NCBI GenBank assembly: GCA_037447655.1
Contig: JBBHKE010001835.1
Coordinates: 1-64,000 of the forward strand
Length of the DNA: 64,000 bases
Origin: Zygnema cylindricum
Lineage: Eukaryota > Streptophyta > Zygnematophyceae > Zygnematales > Zygnemataceae
Direction: 5' to 3'
How positions within the stretch are numbered: position 1 is the stretch's first letter; each line of letters starts with the position of its first letter. Position numbers and translations under genes: made by a program. The notes under the pieces were generated by a model. That model ran no database searches. It was given only the letters and a program-made list of their open reading frames with translations, and had not been told where the DNA came from. This document shows, piece after piece, positions 32,601 to 44,677 of the stretch.

Positions 32601-35600
32601 ATCGATTTCTATAGCTTGCTACTCCAACAGCAAGCACATTCTCCCACATACAACTCATACCCAGAAGTGCATCTTCTCATAGGTGCATCCCCATAACTGG
32701 CATCACTCCAAGAAATGATGTCAGTGTGCTCCCCTCCCAAATGCAACCATAAATCCCTAGTTCCCACTAAGTATCTCATGACTCTCTTGGCTGCCTCCCA
32801 GTCTCTCTTCCTAGGATCATTCAGACTCCTACAGGGGACTCGAACTGCCGCTGCTATGTTGGGTCTAGTACAATTCATAAAGTAAATCAAGCTTCCTACA
32901 ACTTGTCTGTAAAGAATAGACTTCATAAACTGTCTCTCTTCTGGACTCATCTAATCATCTAGTGTCATCACTCCTCCTTCTACACTCCCATCACTTTCTT
33001 TCTTGAAGTCCATGGGAGTGGTACAACTGTTTGCCTTTTCCATCTGAAATTTCTCAAGCATATTTCTAATAGCTTCTTTCTGAGTAAGTCTGATTATTCT
33101 CTTCCCCCTATCTCTTTCCATTTGAATCCCCAAAATATATTTTGCCTCCCCTAAATCCTTCATGTCAAATTTGCTCCTAAGATCTTTCTTTAGCTTATTG
33201 ATCTTTTCCATAGACTTACTTAACACAAGCAAATTATCCACATAAATTGCAATAAAAATCACACCATTCTCATCCTCAAACATATAAATAGAATGGTCAA
33301 AACTAATCCTTATATATCCCAGACCGGTGAGAAACTCATCTAGTTTCTTGTTCCATTTTCTGGGAGCCTGCTTTAGTCCATATAAAGACTTTATGAGCCT
33401 GCAGACTTTGCTCTTCTCTCCTTCCTCTACAAAACCCTCTTGCTGCCGCATGAAGATTTCTTCCTCTAGTTCACCATTGAGGAAGGCGGTCTTCATATCG
33501 ATTTGGTGAATTTCCATGTCTTCCGCTGCTGCTAGACTAAGAAGAATCCTTACAAATGGGAACCAAACCACATGAGCAAAAGTCTCCTCATAATCTATCC
33601 CTTCTTTTTGGGTGAACCCCTTTGCTACCAACCTAGCTTTATATCTCTCAATGGTATTATTTGGGTTCAGCTTCAGTTTAAATACCCATTTGCACCCGAT
33701 AGGTTTTTTATCTGGAGGACAATTCACTAACTCCTAAGTATTTGCTTCCATGATGGAAGCCAACTCATCATTTATGGCTCTGACCCATCGGTCTTTCTCC
33801 GGACTGTCCATTGCCTCCGAGTATGATTGAGGCTCAAATGGGTGAGATAGCTTTGTTTACCTTGTGAGCAGCTTGTTTATCTTGTAGTCTTTTACTGCTC
33901 CTCCGTCCTCCCTCGAAGTCTGAAGCTGGAATGGAGGGAAGTCTTGGATTCCTCTGCACTGTCTCAACAGCTCCCCTATCCATGAAAAGTGGTTCTGGCT
34001 CCTCTTCCTCTCTCTTCTCAAAGTGTGTAGAAACATGAGGAGATTTCGGTATATCTCCCCCATCTTGGATCTCCCCTGAATATGCAATCACATTTTCACT
34101 TGTGTCCTTTCTGGGAAGATCTAAGTCATCCTCACTCTCGGACTCAAACTGATTCTGATTTTCTTAGTGTATTTGAAGGGATCAAATGACTTCCCTTCAT
34201 CCATGACAACTAGGTGATTTACGAGAATGATATATTGTTTAGCTAAGTCATAGACTTTATATCTTTGACATCCTCATCGTATCCCACAAAATATCCCGGT
34301 TTTCCTTTAGCATCTAGTTTCCAGTTTTTCTTATCTGTGTCAAGACTTTAAACTTTATCGAATACTTTCAAATGAGAGATACCGGTTTCGTTCCAACCCA
34401 TTTTTCATAAGGTGTCATTCCTTTAACGACTGTAGTGAGGACTTTATTCTTAATGTAGTTAGCACAGTTCATGGCTTCTTCCCAAAATCTTCTTTCTATT
34501 TTTTTATCTGCTAGCATACTACACACACTATCTCCCAAATTCCGGTTCAACATTTTAGCTACCCCATTTTGTTCGGGATTATTTGGTACAGTTTTTTGAT
34601 GTTGAACTCCCTCATCTCTCAAGTATTCTTGAAACTGGTTAGATGTGTACTCTCCCCCATTATCACTTTTTATCCTCTTATTGGGGATTCCGTGCAACTT
34701 TTCACTCAAGGCTTGGTATTCATTGAAGTACTTTGGTGTTTCAGACTTTGTTTTCATGAAGTAGACTCTAGAATATCTAGACCAATCATTAGTAATTGTC
34801 AGTATATACCTCTTCCCCCCAACCGAAGGTACTCTTGCTGGTCCCCAGATATCTGTGTGGACTAGATCTAGTACTTTCTCACCTCTATATGTGGCAATTT
34901 TGAGAAATGGAAGTCTGTAAGCCTTACCTTGGGCACAACCACTACAATCATCCATCATTTCATTATCGCGAAACTGAATGCCTTCTACCACACCTAGCTT
35001 GTTCATTTCCCTTAGCCTATCAAAATGTACATGCCCCAACCGCTTATGCTAGATCATCAAGATCAGGACACCACCATAGTAAGCACTTTTTTTTTCATTA
35101 CTCAGGTTAAGCCTTAACATTCCTTGGCTACCCTTATCTGCTAAAAAGTAGACTTCATCTCCGCACTTAGCTGTAAAGACTCTTTCTAGTGAAGGTATCA
35201 AAATCCTTGTCATCTAATACAGAAGTTAACACAAGATTTTTACTCAGCAAAGGAATGTAGAGCACATCTGAGAAAGTGAGTTTACAAGTCTTACCCTCCA
35301 CTAAAACTTTTAGATCTACGGAGCCAACTAGATCTGTGGTAACTACTCTCCCATCCCCATACTCTATTTCTACAGTAGGGATCTTTCTTAGCTTAGTGAA
35401 GAGGTGCCTGCCACGGTACATATGCATGGATGCACGTGAATCGATGATCCATACTTCTTCTGGAGCTTCCTAAATGGCTCCAAGAGCACATTTGTGTTTT
35501 AGAGGAATCTCCTTTTCCTCCAAATTCTCGTCAATGAGAAGCTCCCCATCCTCCTCCTTAGAAGACTCATCCTCCTCGGTCTCTCCTTTCACTCGTGTGA

Positions 35601-35768
35601 CCACAAGTGCATTTTTTTTCCCTCCGGAAGAACCCCTTCCACGGTTTTCTTGGAGCCTCAGCTCCAACAACTTGATGCAATCAGCTATCAAGTGTCCCGA
35701 CTTTTTGCAGAAATGGCAAAGACCCTTTGGAGGCCTAAGTTCTCTAGATTGAACCCCTTTGAAATTGT
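32601..35768 (-). pseudogene. pol of copia element B
   Basis: A CCHC zinc knuckle, CHFCKKSGHLIADC, near 35715 is followed by the protease motif DSRAS (Gly to Arg) near 35440, GAG-pre-integrase (GHVHFDRLREMN) and integrase with CSGCAQGK, HTDIWGP and KSDNGGEY. The catalytic Glu is replaced by Lys (GVAKMLNR). RT runs 33727-32951 as one open frame of 259 codons, but YVDD is changed to YVDN. RNase H stops at WSSK. Both active-site changes are G to A on the coding strand. Frameshifts lie at about 34360 and 32950. Confidence 0.85.
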
Positions 35769-36491
35769 TGTACGGCCAATCATAATAGTGTATCGTACAT
35801 AAAGGTATATGTGCCGTTGTACTTTATGTACGGCCATTGTACGACATGGCCAAAAGTCGACACATGTCATTTTTAGATTCGTTCATAGAATCCCTGGAGA
35901 TGCCGTAATCCAATGTGATTGTGCCATGTGGCGATTGATGTGACGTCAACCGCAAACCGCCAAAAACCTATTGCGCGATCTCGGCATGCTTCGTGGCTGT
36001 CCGATCAAGCCGGATTACAATCGTGGCCGTCATAAATACTTGCGCAATATTTGTTTCGCCTTTGAAACACAATGCGCGGTATCCGTTTCGGATGTGCCGT
36101 ACGCCGTACATTACAAACTGTATCTATGTCTAAATATCCTGTTGAATGAAGATAGCCGACGTGTAAACATTTAAATAACTATCATACGCTATATCATACA
36201 TCTCTGGTTTAGACTAGTTGGCTAAGGCTACCAGCTACCAGCTACTTTGACGGACGGTAGGTACCCGGTTCAAATCTGGGGCTCGTCAAATATATTTTGG
36301 TAAAATCTACTAACCTACTATCTATCCCCGTCCAGATAGCATAGGCGGCCATGGCTCTATCTCCCTCTCCAACTTTCAGTAACTACGACAAGTGTGGGAG
36401 CAAGAGAGAGGAGTTAGAGGCAGAGAGCCTCTGCTTCTTTTCTGCATTTTTCAAAACCTAGAAAATACTAAAATAACCTTTTATTTCTACA
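35769..36491 (-). repeat. Truncated A-family LTR inserted in gag of element B
   Basis: It starts (minus strand) TGTAGAAATAAAAGG, shares GCCATGGCTCTATC, the tRNA-like segment and the GTACGACATGGCCAAAAGTC region with other A-family LTRs, and stops at GGCCGTACA. The last 300 bp of the normal LTR are absent. gag continues on both sides. No clear target duplication is visible. Confidence 0.75.
36203..36287 (+). other. tRNA-like sequence antisense to the LTR
   Basis: A D-arm-like TTTAGACTAGTTGGCTAAGGC and a T-arm CCCGG-TTCAAAT-CTGGG (5-bp stem with one G-U, loop close to the B-box consensus GGTTCAAATC) lie about 45 nt apart. This is the best-preserved of the LTR tRNA-like copies. The acceptor stem is not evident, so it is probably a pseudo-tRNA with possible Pol III boxes. 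Confidence 0.45.
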
Positions 36492-37377
36492 GTTTACCTT
36501 ATTCTTTCTTACTCTCATCACGCTTTCGCTCGTTATCTTTGTTCTTCTTATCATGCTTCGGCTCGTCACCGCCAGCTGTTAATGCATTCACCTTGTTACT
36601 TCCCCTACGAAGCTCCTTAGTGCTTTCCGTCACAAAAATTATCCCCATGGTAATGCTCCAAGTCCATGAGGAGCCATCCATTCCCTGCATACGATAAATG
36701 ATGTTTATATACTCATACGGGAGTTTCATGATTAGTGTATAAATCTATCTCTTCTCACACTACATATCGTGCACTAGCAAGCTCAACATATAACGCAACA
36801 ATATCACTGCAAAACTCTATCATGCTACCACCTTTATAAACATAGGCCTCTATTTCCTGTTTTACTAACTGCTCCCTCTATATAGTCTCACTCTTATAAA
36901 TTTGAATTAGTGTTTACCAGATTTCCAAAGACTTGGTTAGATTTAAAATAGTGATTGGTATGGACTTAGACACATATCTAAGTATGAGATGTTTTGCTAT
37001 AGTGTTTTTATATTCCCAAATTTTTATGTCGTTTTCTTCAATTTTTGGTTCAATAATAACCTCCACAAGATGAACCGTAGCCTAGAGCCTAGCTCCCCTC
37101 ACCATCAGTATCCCTTTATCCTTCTCTCGTTTTCCCCTTTCCAAGGTATTGATTTTCCCTTTACCTTCCGTTGCATCCTTACTCCAGTTGGTTTTTCTCG
37201 AATGCCCCAGATGATTCTCCATAGTGAGTTCCTCCAAAGCATGATTGCAAACACCTCACTTGTCTTGAAACAATACCCCATAGGTGCTTTTCAAAAAACA
37301 ATCCCTCCATCGTGAACTCCCAATAAGTGAAGTTTGTTCCATCAAACATAGGCACCCTAGATGGTGAGCCTATAACG
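36492..37377 (-). pseudogene. gag of copia element B
   Basis: Translation begins at an ATG inside the LTR (37397-37395), reads through the primer-binding site as HVIGSPSRVPMFDGTNFTYW, and continues as copia gag. The later part, LPYEYINIIYRMQGMDGSSW and TKELRRGSNKVNAL, ends in a charged stretch (DEPKHDKKNKDNERKRDE). Several stops and frameshifts occur between 36740 and 37180. Confidence 0.75.
37363..37377 (-). other. Degenerate half-tRNA primer-binding site of element B
   Basis: On the minus strand CGTTATAGGCTCACC corresponds to GGTTATGGGCCCACC of element A with three changes. It directly follows the LTR end AATTACA. Confidence 0.6.
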
Positions 37378-37845
37378 TGTAATTCTATGGGCTCCATTGC
37401 CACACAAAATACGCAAGTCCTAAGAAGCTAATCTAGATAGTGCCGAATCCAAGTTTATATAAACCAAAATGATTGACCCTTTGACAATCAAAACCCCATT
37501 AAAGCTTCACCTCTGTGAAAAAAGACTTTTGGGTGCTCAGTTCCACCAAAGAATGCAAAGTTAGAATATGAGTTTTGAATAACAATCCTCATTTTGACTT
37601 TCCATTATAAATGCAGCCACCCTGGCAGGCAAACACTTTGACAGACTACACCCATGTGTAGCGAAGACTCTCTAAGTCCGCAGCATAAAGAATCACTGAA
37701 AATGGTCAACTAAATGAGTTGATATTAAATGGTAAAGCTTGCCGATTTATACGTATGCTCTCTAAGAGAGAGGTGGCTACCTACCAAGATGTTTTAAGCC
37801 CTAAAACCCCTCTCTAAGCCCTATATTATTGAATTACGAACCAAT
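37378..37845 (-). repeat. 3' part of the element B 5' LTR
   Basis: It matches the distal half of A-family LTRs (AGAGAGAGGTGGCTACC, CCACCCTGGCAGGCAAAC). It ends at the CATAT target duplication of element C. The other half resumes at 44031. Confidence 0.8.
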
Positions 37846-37850
37846 CATAT

Positions 37851-38847
37851 TGTTGTTCTATGACAACTGGTGCAGGTGGAGCTGTAGTAGTAGTGGTAGA
37901 ATTAGACATAACTTAAGCAAAAGCTTTTCAACAAGTCCCCACAAAACACTATATTTCACCACTTTAATACCTCACCGTTCTACTGAACTTTACCATGATA
38001 TAGATTTTGACTCACAGATCCAATCAACACAAAAATCAACGTATAAGAGCCTTAGCATACACACTATTAACTCCCAAAGTCACAGCCAAATTAACCAGGT
38101 AGACCATAAGATAAAGGACCTGCAATTTTCCCAAAAACTGCCTTTGGTTTCCCTTATCTCAAAACTGGATACAAGAATATTTCTAAGTCCTAATCTTTAT
38201 ACTCTGAGAAAGCATCTAGTGCCCATTAGCCAATCAGATGTAAGTACCCTGAATAGTAGTACTATACAATAGTACAACAAGGTACACTAGCGTAGTTTCA
38301 AAAACCTAATTCCAACTTGCCTAAAAGTGAATAGTGAAACACTATTTCCTAAAGCGCTACACTACAAACACAATTTCTTCAGGTATTTACAATCTGATGC
38401 CGTACACATAATGTTGCTTGCTTAGTTAGCAACCTCAAATACTTCCAACATGTTGTGGTAAACTTGTACGACTATCTGGGACGCTAACGAAGCTCCTCGT
38501 CATCTGTGGTCCCCCTATGAATTCCCACCGTTAATGTGATACAAATCAACGTCTGGTATTCGTCATTTCCACTTGTGTTCCTTGATATCCGATTTAATTT
38601 CCGTCCACCGGATTCGACGATTTCAGTCGTCAGATAGATGATATGTGGCCATGACTATTCCGCATTTCCTACACTGTCTAAAAAGTCGACGCGTGTCTAT
38701 GTGATCGTACTCATACTCTTTTGAGAAAACATTCTACTGTTACACAATTCAAGGTAAGTGTTACATTTCAAACTACACCAAAATATTCTAAGTACTTAGG
38801 CTTCCCTCACAACTCTATTTACTGAAGTCAAAGCTTTCAAAACAACA
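37851..38847 (-). repeat. 3' LTR of element C
   Basis: It is nearly identical to 43035-44030, except for scattered substitutions and single-base indels. The polypurine tract (minus strand GCTTTAGGGGAG) abuts it at 38848. Confidence 0.9.
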
Positions 38848-41800
38848 CTCCCCTAAAGCTTTAGACTTAGTTAATCACTTAGACTAATATCCTTTCTGCA
38901 AAATAATAATTTAGGTGTAGGAAGAGCTTTGGTTAGCATATCTGCAACCATGTTTTCATCTGGCAAATAACACATTTTAGCGCCTTTGCAAGCACATTTT
39001 CACGGACAAAATGGAGTGTGATATCCATATGCTTGCTCTTAAAGTGGTAGCTGGGGTTAGAGGCTATGGCAATTGCTGCGTGGTTGTCACACCAGATGAC
39101 TTGAGGACCAAATTGCAAATGTCCCAATTCTTGCAAAAGTTCTTTTACCCACAAGATTTCCTTGAGGGCAAAACTTGCTGCCATATATTCAGACTCCATA
39201 GTTGAATGGGCGGTGACCATCTAAAGTTTGCTGCTCCAGCAGCTGCTACCATTTCCAATCTGTAGAACAAATCGAGTGGTGGATTTCTTGCTGGGCATGT
39301 CTCCATAACTCGCATCGCTCCAAGTTTTAGCTTGACTTCTCCTCCTCCGAGGACAAGTTTAAGATTCTGAGTTCTTGCCAATAACCTCAGGACTCTTTTT
39401 GCGCTTCCAAATGTGCCCTTTTCGGATTCTGCAGACTCCTACTTAATGCTCCAACAGCTGCTGCCACATCCGGCCTAGTAGTGTTCATAAAACAGATAAG
39501 ACTTCCAACTACGTGCCTATATGGTATTGAGGCCATGAAATCCTCCTCCCTTGACTCTAGCATCTCATCAACTAGAATACCTGACTGAGAGTCAGCTCCC
39601 TCTAATTTTTGTCTGTATTCCATAGGAGTAACACATCCTTTAGCCTCTTTCATATCAAACTTTTCAAGCATGGATCTTATAGCCTCCTTTTAAGTTAACA
39701 TGATTTGCCTCTTACTTCTATCTCTTCTACTTGTATTCCTAAATTGTATTTGGCCTCACCGAGGTCTTTCATCTTAAACCTTGATTTCAGGGCACTTTTG
39801 ATCCTATTTATTTCATCCATGGATTTGTTGATAAAAAGCAAATCATCTACATAAACAACAATATACAATATTCCATCCTCCCCTTGTAAAACATAAACAG
39901 AATGGTCTGAACTGATTCTTTTGAAACCTAGTTTGGTGAGGAACTCATCTAACTTTAGGTTCCACTGTCTTGAGGCCTGTTTAAGCCGATACAAGGATTT
40001 CATCAGTTTACATACTAGGTTTTCTTTTCCTTTTTCTGCATACATTTCTGGTTTGCTGTATATAAATAGTTTCTTCTAGGTCTCCATGAAAGAAAGCTGT
40101 CTCAATGTCCATCTGATGGACTTCCATGTTTTCAAAAGCAGCTAAATTGAGTAAGATTTTGACAGTTGGAAACCTTACCACTAGAGAGAAAGCTTCCTCA
40201 TCGATTCCTCGTCGATTCCTTCTTTTTTGATTTTAACCTTTGGCCACAAGTCTGGCCTTGTACCATTCAATTGTGCCATGTGGGCTTAATTTCACTTTAA
40301 AAACCCATTTACTTCTGATGGCTTTTCGGTTCGGAGGTAGACCAACCAGCTCCCACGTTTGAGCTTCCATTATAGACTTCATTTCATCATTTGCCGCTTC
40401 AATCCAGCGAGTTCTTTCAGGTGAAGAGAAGGCCTCCCGGATGGTCTGAGGTTCTCCTGGGTTAGCAGAGTAGGCAAAGTGCGAACTTGATTGGAGGCAA
40501 CTTCTAGTTCTCTTTCCCCCCGGAAATTCGGAGGCGGAGACCGATGGATGTTTTGCGTTTCTTTGCTGTCTTGCAGCTTGCTCTGACTGATAGTGTAGCT
40601 GGTATTTTTGCTCCATTTGTTGTTGAAGAGGAACCGGAGTTTCCAAAATCACCGGATATGCAAGAGGTTGCTGCACGGGTGGGTAGAAAAATGTTTTATG
40701 TGTGTCAAAAATAACATATTCTTGAGATTTTTCTGCAACCTGATTTTTTGTCATAGAAAATATATTTGTTGATTCTGCCTCATCTTTTATAATAATGTTC
40801 ATAGACACTACTATCTTCTGTTTTTCTTAAACATAAACTCTATAGCCTTTTGAATTATCATCATACCCCATAAGAATACTTGGTAGACCTTTTGGTTCCA
40901 TTTTCCAAGTATTTGGAGATGTGTTTAGAATAAAGCATTTACTGCCAAATACTCTGAAATGACTAACGTCTGGTTTTCTTCCTTTCTATAGTTCAAAAGG
41001 TGTAGTGGTTACTGAACGAGATGCAATCCTGTTTTTGATATAAACTGCACAATTTGCGGCCCCATCCCACAATTTCAAATCTATATTCTTCTCTGCTAGC
41101 ATAGATGTAGCACATTCTGTAATTGTCCTGTTTAATCTCTTTGAAACACCATTTTGCTGAGGAGTGTAAGGAATTGTTAGTTGACGACTAATCCCTTTAT
41201 CCAACAAAAGTTTTCAAATTCCTTTGACATATACTCTCCTCCATTATCCAATCTGAGTTCTCGAATCTCCACCCAAGCCTTGTAGTATTTGAAGTGGCCG
41301 AACTCTTCACTCTTTTCTTTCATGAAGTAGACTTTTATGAACTAAGAAAAATCAACTGTAAAAGCAACCATGAACCAACCCCCCCCTGTAGAAGGCACTT
41401 GTGCTGGTCCCAGAACATCCGAATGAATAAGTTGTAAAACTTTTGTAAATGTGTGATCTGATTGTTGGGGAAAAGGCAACTTATGAATCTTGCCTAAAGA
41501 GCAGCCATCACATGTTTTTAATGGGTGATTTGTTAGTGAAACACCTTCTATTTTACCAGCTTTTACCATTTTTTTTAAGCTATCATAGTTAACACAGCCT
41601 AATCTTTTATGCCATAATTCATTCTCAGATTGTACACCAGAATACATAACTTCATTTTCTTTAGAATCGGCCATATCTATACGATACATTTTTCTTGCAT
41701 CTGTAGTTCTTGTGACTGCTATCTTGTCTAGCTTGCTCAAAACCTGCCTACCTTCTTTAAGGGAGACCTCAAAACCTTTACTCTCAACCAAAGATGTAGA

Positions 41801-43093
41801 GAAAAGGTTCTTTTTGAAATCAAGAACAAATAAAACATTATGAAGTGTTCTTTCTACTGGTTTCCCTCCTACATCTACCAGCAATGAAAAATCACCTAGT
41901 GCAGATGTCTGCACACTCATTCCACAAGCATAGTAAATCATTCCACAAACATAGTAAATATTTTTTGCAGGTGTTGACTTCAGAATGGTGAAAATGATTT
42001 GTTCCTGCACATATGCGCTGATGCTCCGCTGTCCATTATCCACCCAATGTCCTTCGAGCCTTCCATTGGTGCTGCTATTGCAAATAATTCCGAATCATCT
42101 TGCTCAATGAAGCTCAATGACTCGTCTTCCTCAGTAATTGATGATGAAAATAAGGAGTTGTTGTGTAACTGTTGAACAGAAAAGCTTTGGTTAAAATGAC
42201 TCTGCTGCCATCTTTGCCGATATAATCCTGTCTCATTTTCCTTCTTGAGTTTACGACATTTTCCTTCTTGAGTTTACGACAGTACCTATAAACATGACCT
42301 CTTTTTGAACACTTAAAACACGCTGTAAAAGGTTGTCTATTTTGACCTTGATTAAACTGTTTAAACCGACCGTGATTCTGATTAAACTGATTCCTTTGGG
42401 GATTAAACTGATTTTTTCCCTGATTAAACTGTCCCTTCTTGTCAAAATTTGTGTTGAATGCTTCTACGGTCTTTTCTCCTCTAAGCATCTTTGACGTAGA
42501 CTCTTCTTCAAGTATAATATTAATAGCTAACTGAAGAGTCTAGCTAGACTTGTCATGCTTTTTCAATTCAGCAGATGCATCTTTCATGCTATTAGAAAGA
42601 CCCCTAACTATTAGTGCAGCTTGCTGGATTTTAGGAAAAAAACCTCCAACAAAAGCATGAGCATGAATGAGAGCTCTGAAATTGTCGGTATACTTGGGCA
42701 TTGTTCCCTCGAGTATTTGTAGTCCCATATCTTTCCAGCCAACACGAGTTCCTCTTGAACATTCGCTTTCTCATAAGAAGTCTTTAGAGACTTCCATATG
42801 TCCATCGCCTTTTTCATTTTGATCCTCGACATGACCATGTTATCTGAAATGCACAGTTTGAGAGTATTTCGAGCATGTGAATTCTTCTTTTCCCATGTTA
42901 GATCAGCCTCATCAAGTGATCTATCTAGAATGTCCATCACACTAGCATTTTCAAAATGTGACTAAACCACATCCGCCTAGTAAGCATACTTCTCACCATT
43001 AAAAATAGGAATTCTTGAAGACACGCCCATAACCTGTTGTTCTATGACAACTGGTGAAAGTGGAGCTGCAGGAATAGTGGTAGAATTAGACAT
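38848..43093 (-). pseudogene. gag-pol of copia element C
   Basis: gag starts at an ATG inside the 5' LTR (43093) and reads MSNSTTIPAAPLSPVVIEQQ across the LTR end. A stop follows near 42976 and a frameshift near 42700. Then come a CCHC zinc knuckle (CFKCSKRGHVYRYC, near 42310), a 22-bp tandem duplication at 42240-42285, and the protease DSGASAHM near 42025. Integrase has CDGCSLGK, HSDVLGP and LDNGGEY but Lys for the catalytic Glu (GVSKRLNR). RT has YVDDLLFIN near 39850, and RNase H has MESEYMAAS and KSKHMDITLHFV. Multiple stops and frameshifts make it inactive. Confidence 0.88.
43025..43034 (-). other. Primer-binding site of element C (half-tRNA iMet type)
   Basis: On the minus strand GGTTATGGGC directly follows the LTR end GAACAACA. 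It shares the first ten bases of the element A site, complementary to the tRNA-iMet anticodon loop, but then diverges (GTGTC). Confidence 0.7.
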
Positions 43094-44030
43094 AACTTAA
43101 GCAAAAGCTTTTCAACAAGTCCCCACAAAACACTATATTTCACCACTTTAATACCTCACCGTTCTACTGAACTTTACCACGATATAGATCTTGACTCACA
43201 AGTCCAATTAACACAAAACTCAACGCATAAGAACCTTAGCATACACAGTGTTAACTCCCAAAGTTACAGCCAAATTGACCAAGTAGACCATAAGATAAAG
43301 GACCTGCAATTTTCCCAAAAACTGCCTTTGGTTTCCCTTATCTCAAAACTAGATACAATAATATTTCTAAGTCCTAATCTTTATACTTTGAGAGAGCATG
43401 TAGTGCCCATTAGCGAATCTGATGTCAGTACCGTGAATAGTAGAACTCTACAATAGTACGACAAGGTACACTAACGTACTTCCAAAAACCTAATTCCAAC
43501 TTGTCTAAAAGTGAATAGTGAAACACTATTTCCTCAAGCGCTACACTACAAACATAATCTCTTCAGGTATTTACAATCTGATGCCTTACACATAATGTTG
43601 CTTGCTTAGTCAGCAACCTCAAATACTTCCAACCTGTTATGGTAAACTTGTACAACTATTTGGGACGCTTACGAAGCTCCTTGTCATCTGTGGTCCCTCG
43701 CAGAATTCCCGCTGTTAATGTGATACGAATCAACATCTCGTATTTGTCATTTCCTCTTGCGTTCCCAGATATCCGGTTTTATTTCCGTCCACGTGATCTG
43801 ACGATTTCAGTGGTCACATAGATGACATATAGCCATGACTATTCCGCATTTTCGGCATTGTCTAAAAATTCGACGCGTGTCTATGTGACCGTACTGATAC
43901 TCTTTGAGAAAACATTATACTGTCACACTATTCAAGGTAACTGTTACATTTCAAACTACACCAAAATATTCTAAGTACTTAGGCTTCCCTCACAACTCTA
44001 TATACTGAAGTTAAAGCTTTCAAAACAACA
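43035..44030 (-). repeat. 5' LTR of element C
   Basis: It starts on the minus strand TGTTGTTTTGAAAGC and ends CATAGAACAACA. It is paired with 37851-38847. Confidence 0.9.
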
Positions 44031-44677
44031 CATATGAAAGAGGTGTACTTTCTGTGTAGTCCGTGTACGGCATCGCCATAATGTGACATTTTTCACATCA
44101 AGACTTATCGTCTCGCGTCCCGAAGATCGCGCAATCCTCCAGTGCATTTCCACGTGTCATCTAGAGTGGCACCGCCACAAAACGCGAAGGTGGCTATTCC
44201 AAAATCTCTGCTCGCACGACGGCCGTCGATTCAAATCGATTTTTTTTTATCTAGAAAGTCGAAACAAATGTCTATACTATTTTTTTGTTTGGTACTTAAG
44301 GTACAACTGATTTTATGTTCTATATTCAGTTAACCTAGCTGAATAGAAATCTCTAGGTGTAACTGTTTTAAATATACATCAAACCCTATACATGTTAGCA
44401 TTAGTCCTAGACCTAATGGACAAAGCTAACGCCTTCGGGTGATTTGACGGATGGTAGGTTTAGCATCAAATCATGGGTCTGTGAAGTACCTTTTTGGTAA
44501 ATCTACCTAATTTACACTCTCTCTTCTCTAGAGGACCTAGGCTGCCATGGCTCTATCTTTGTATCAAGCCTTCAGTGACTACAACAAGTGTGGGGGCTTG
44601 GAGAAGGGAGTTAGAGGCAGACCGCCTCTACCTTTTTCCTATCCTAATACAGACCTAGAAAATACACAAATCTTAAC
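44031..44677 (-). repeat. 5' part of the element B 5' LTR
   Basis: It contains AGTGACTACAACAAGTGTGG, GCTGCCATGGCTCTATC and a decayed tRNA-like segment (about 44405-44480), as in other A-family LTRs. It ends at TCTTAACA, the minus-strand LTR start. It completes the half at 37378-37845 if element C and one CATAT are removed. Confidence 0.8.

Larger units (their letters stand above)
37851..44030 (-). mobile_element. Copia element C, complete, TSD CATAT, nested in element B's LTR
   Basis: The LTRs are 37851-38847 (997 bp) and 43035-44030 (996 bp), very similar to each other, with TGTTG...CAACA ends. The direct repeat CATAT lies at 37846-37850 and 44031-44035. It is 6.18 kb and in full copia order. 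It is a different family from A (different LTR), but it uses the same type of primer-binding site. Element D is a fragment of the same lineage. Confidence 0.92.
32601..44677 (-). mobile_element. Copia element B (A family), carrying two later insertions
   Basis: Minus-strand order is: 5' LTR (44677-44031 and 37845-37378, split by element C), primer-binding site (37377-37363), gag (37362-36492), an LTR fragment (36491-35769), zinc knuckle, protease, integrase, RT and part of RNase H down to 32601. The 3' end is lost. Apart from the insertions, B has one of the more continuous coding regions in the window. Confidence 0.85.
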
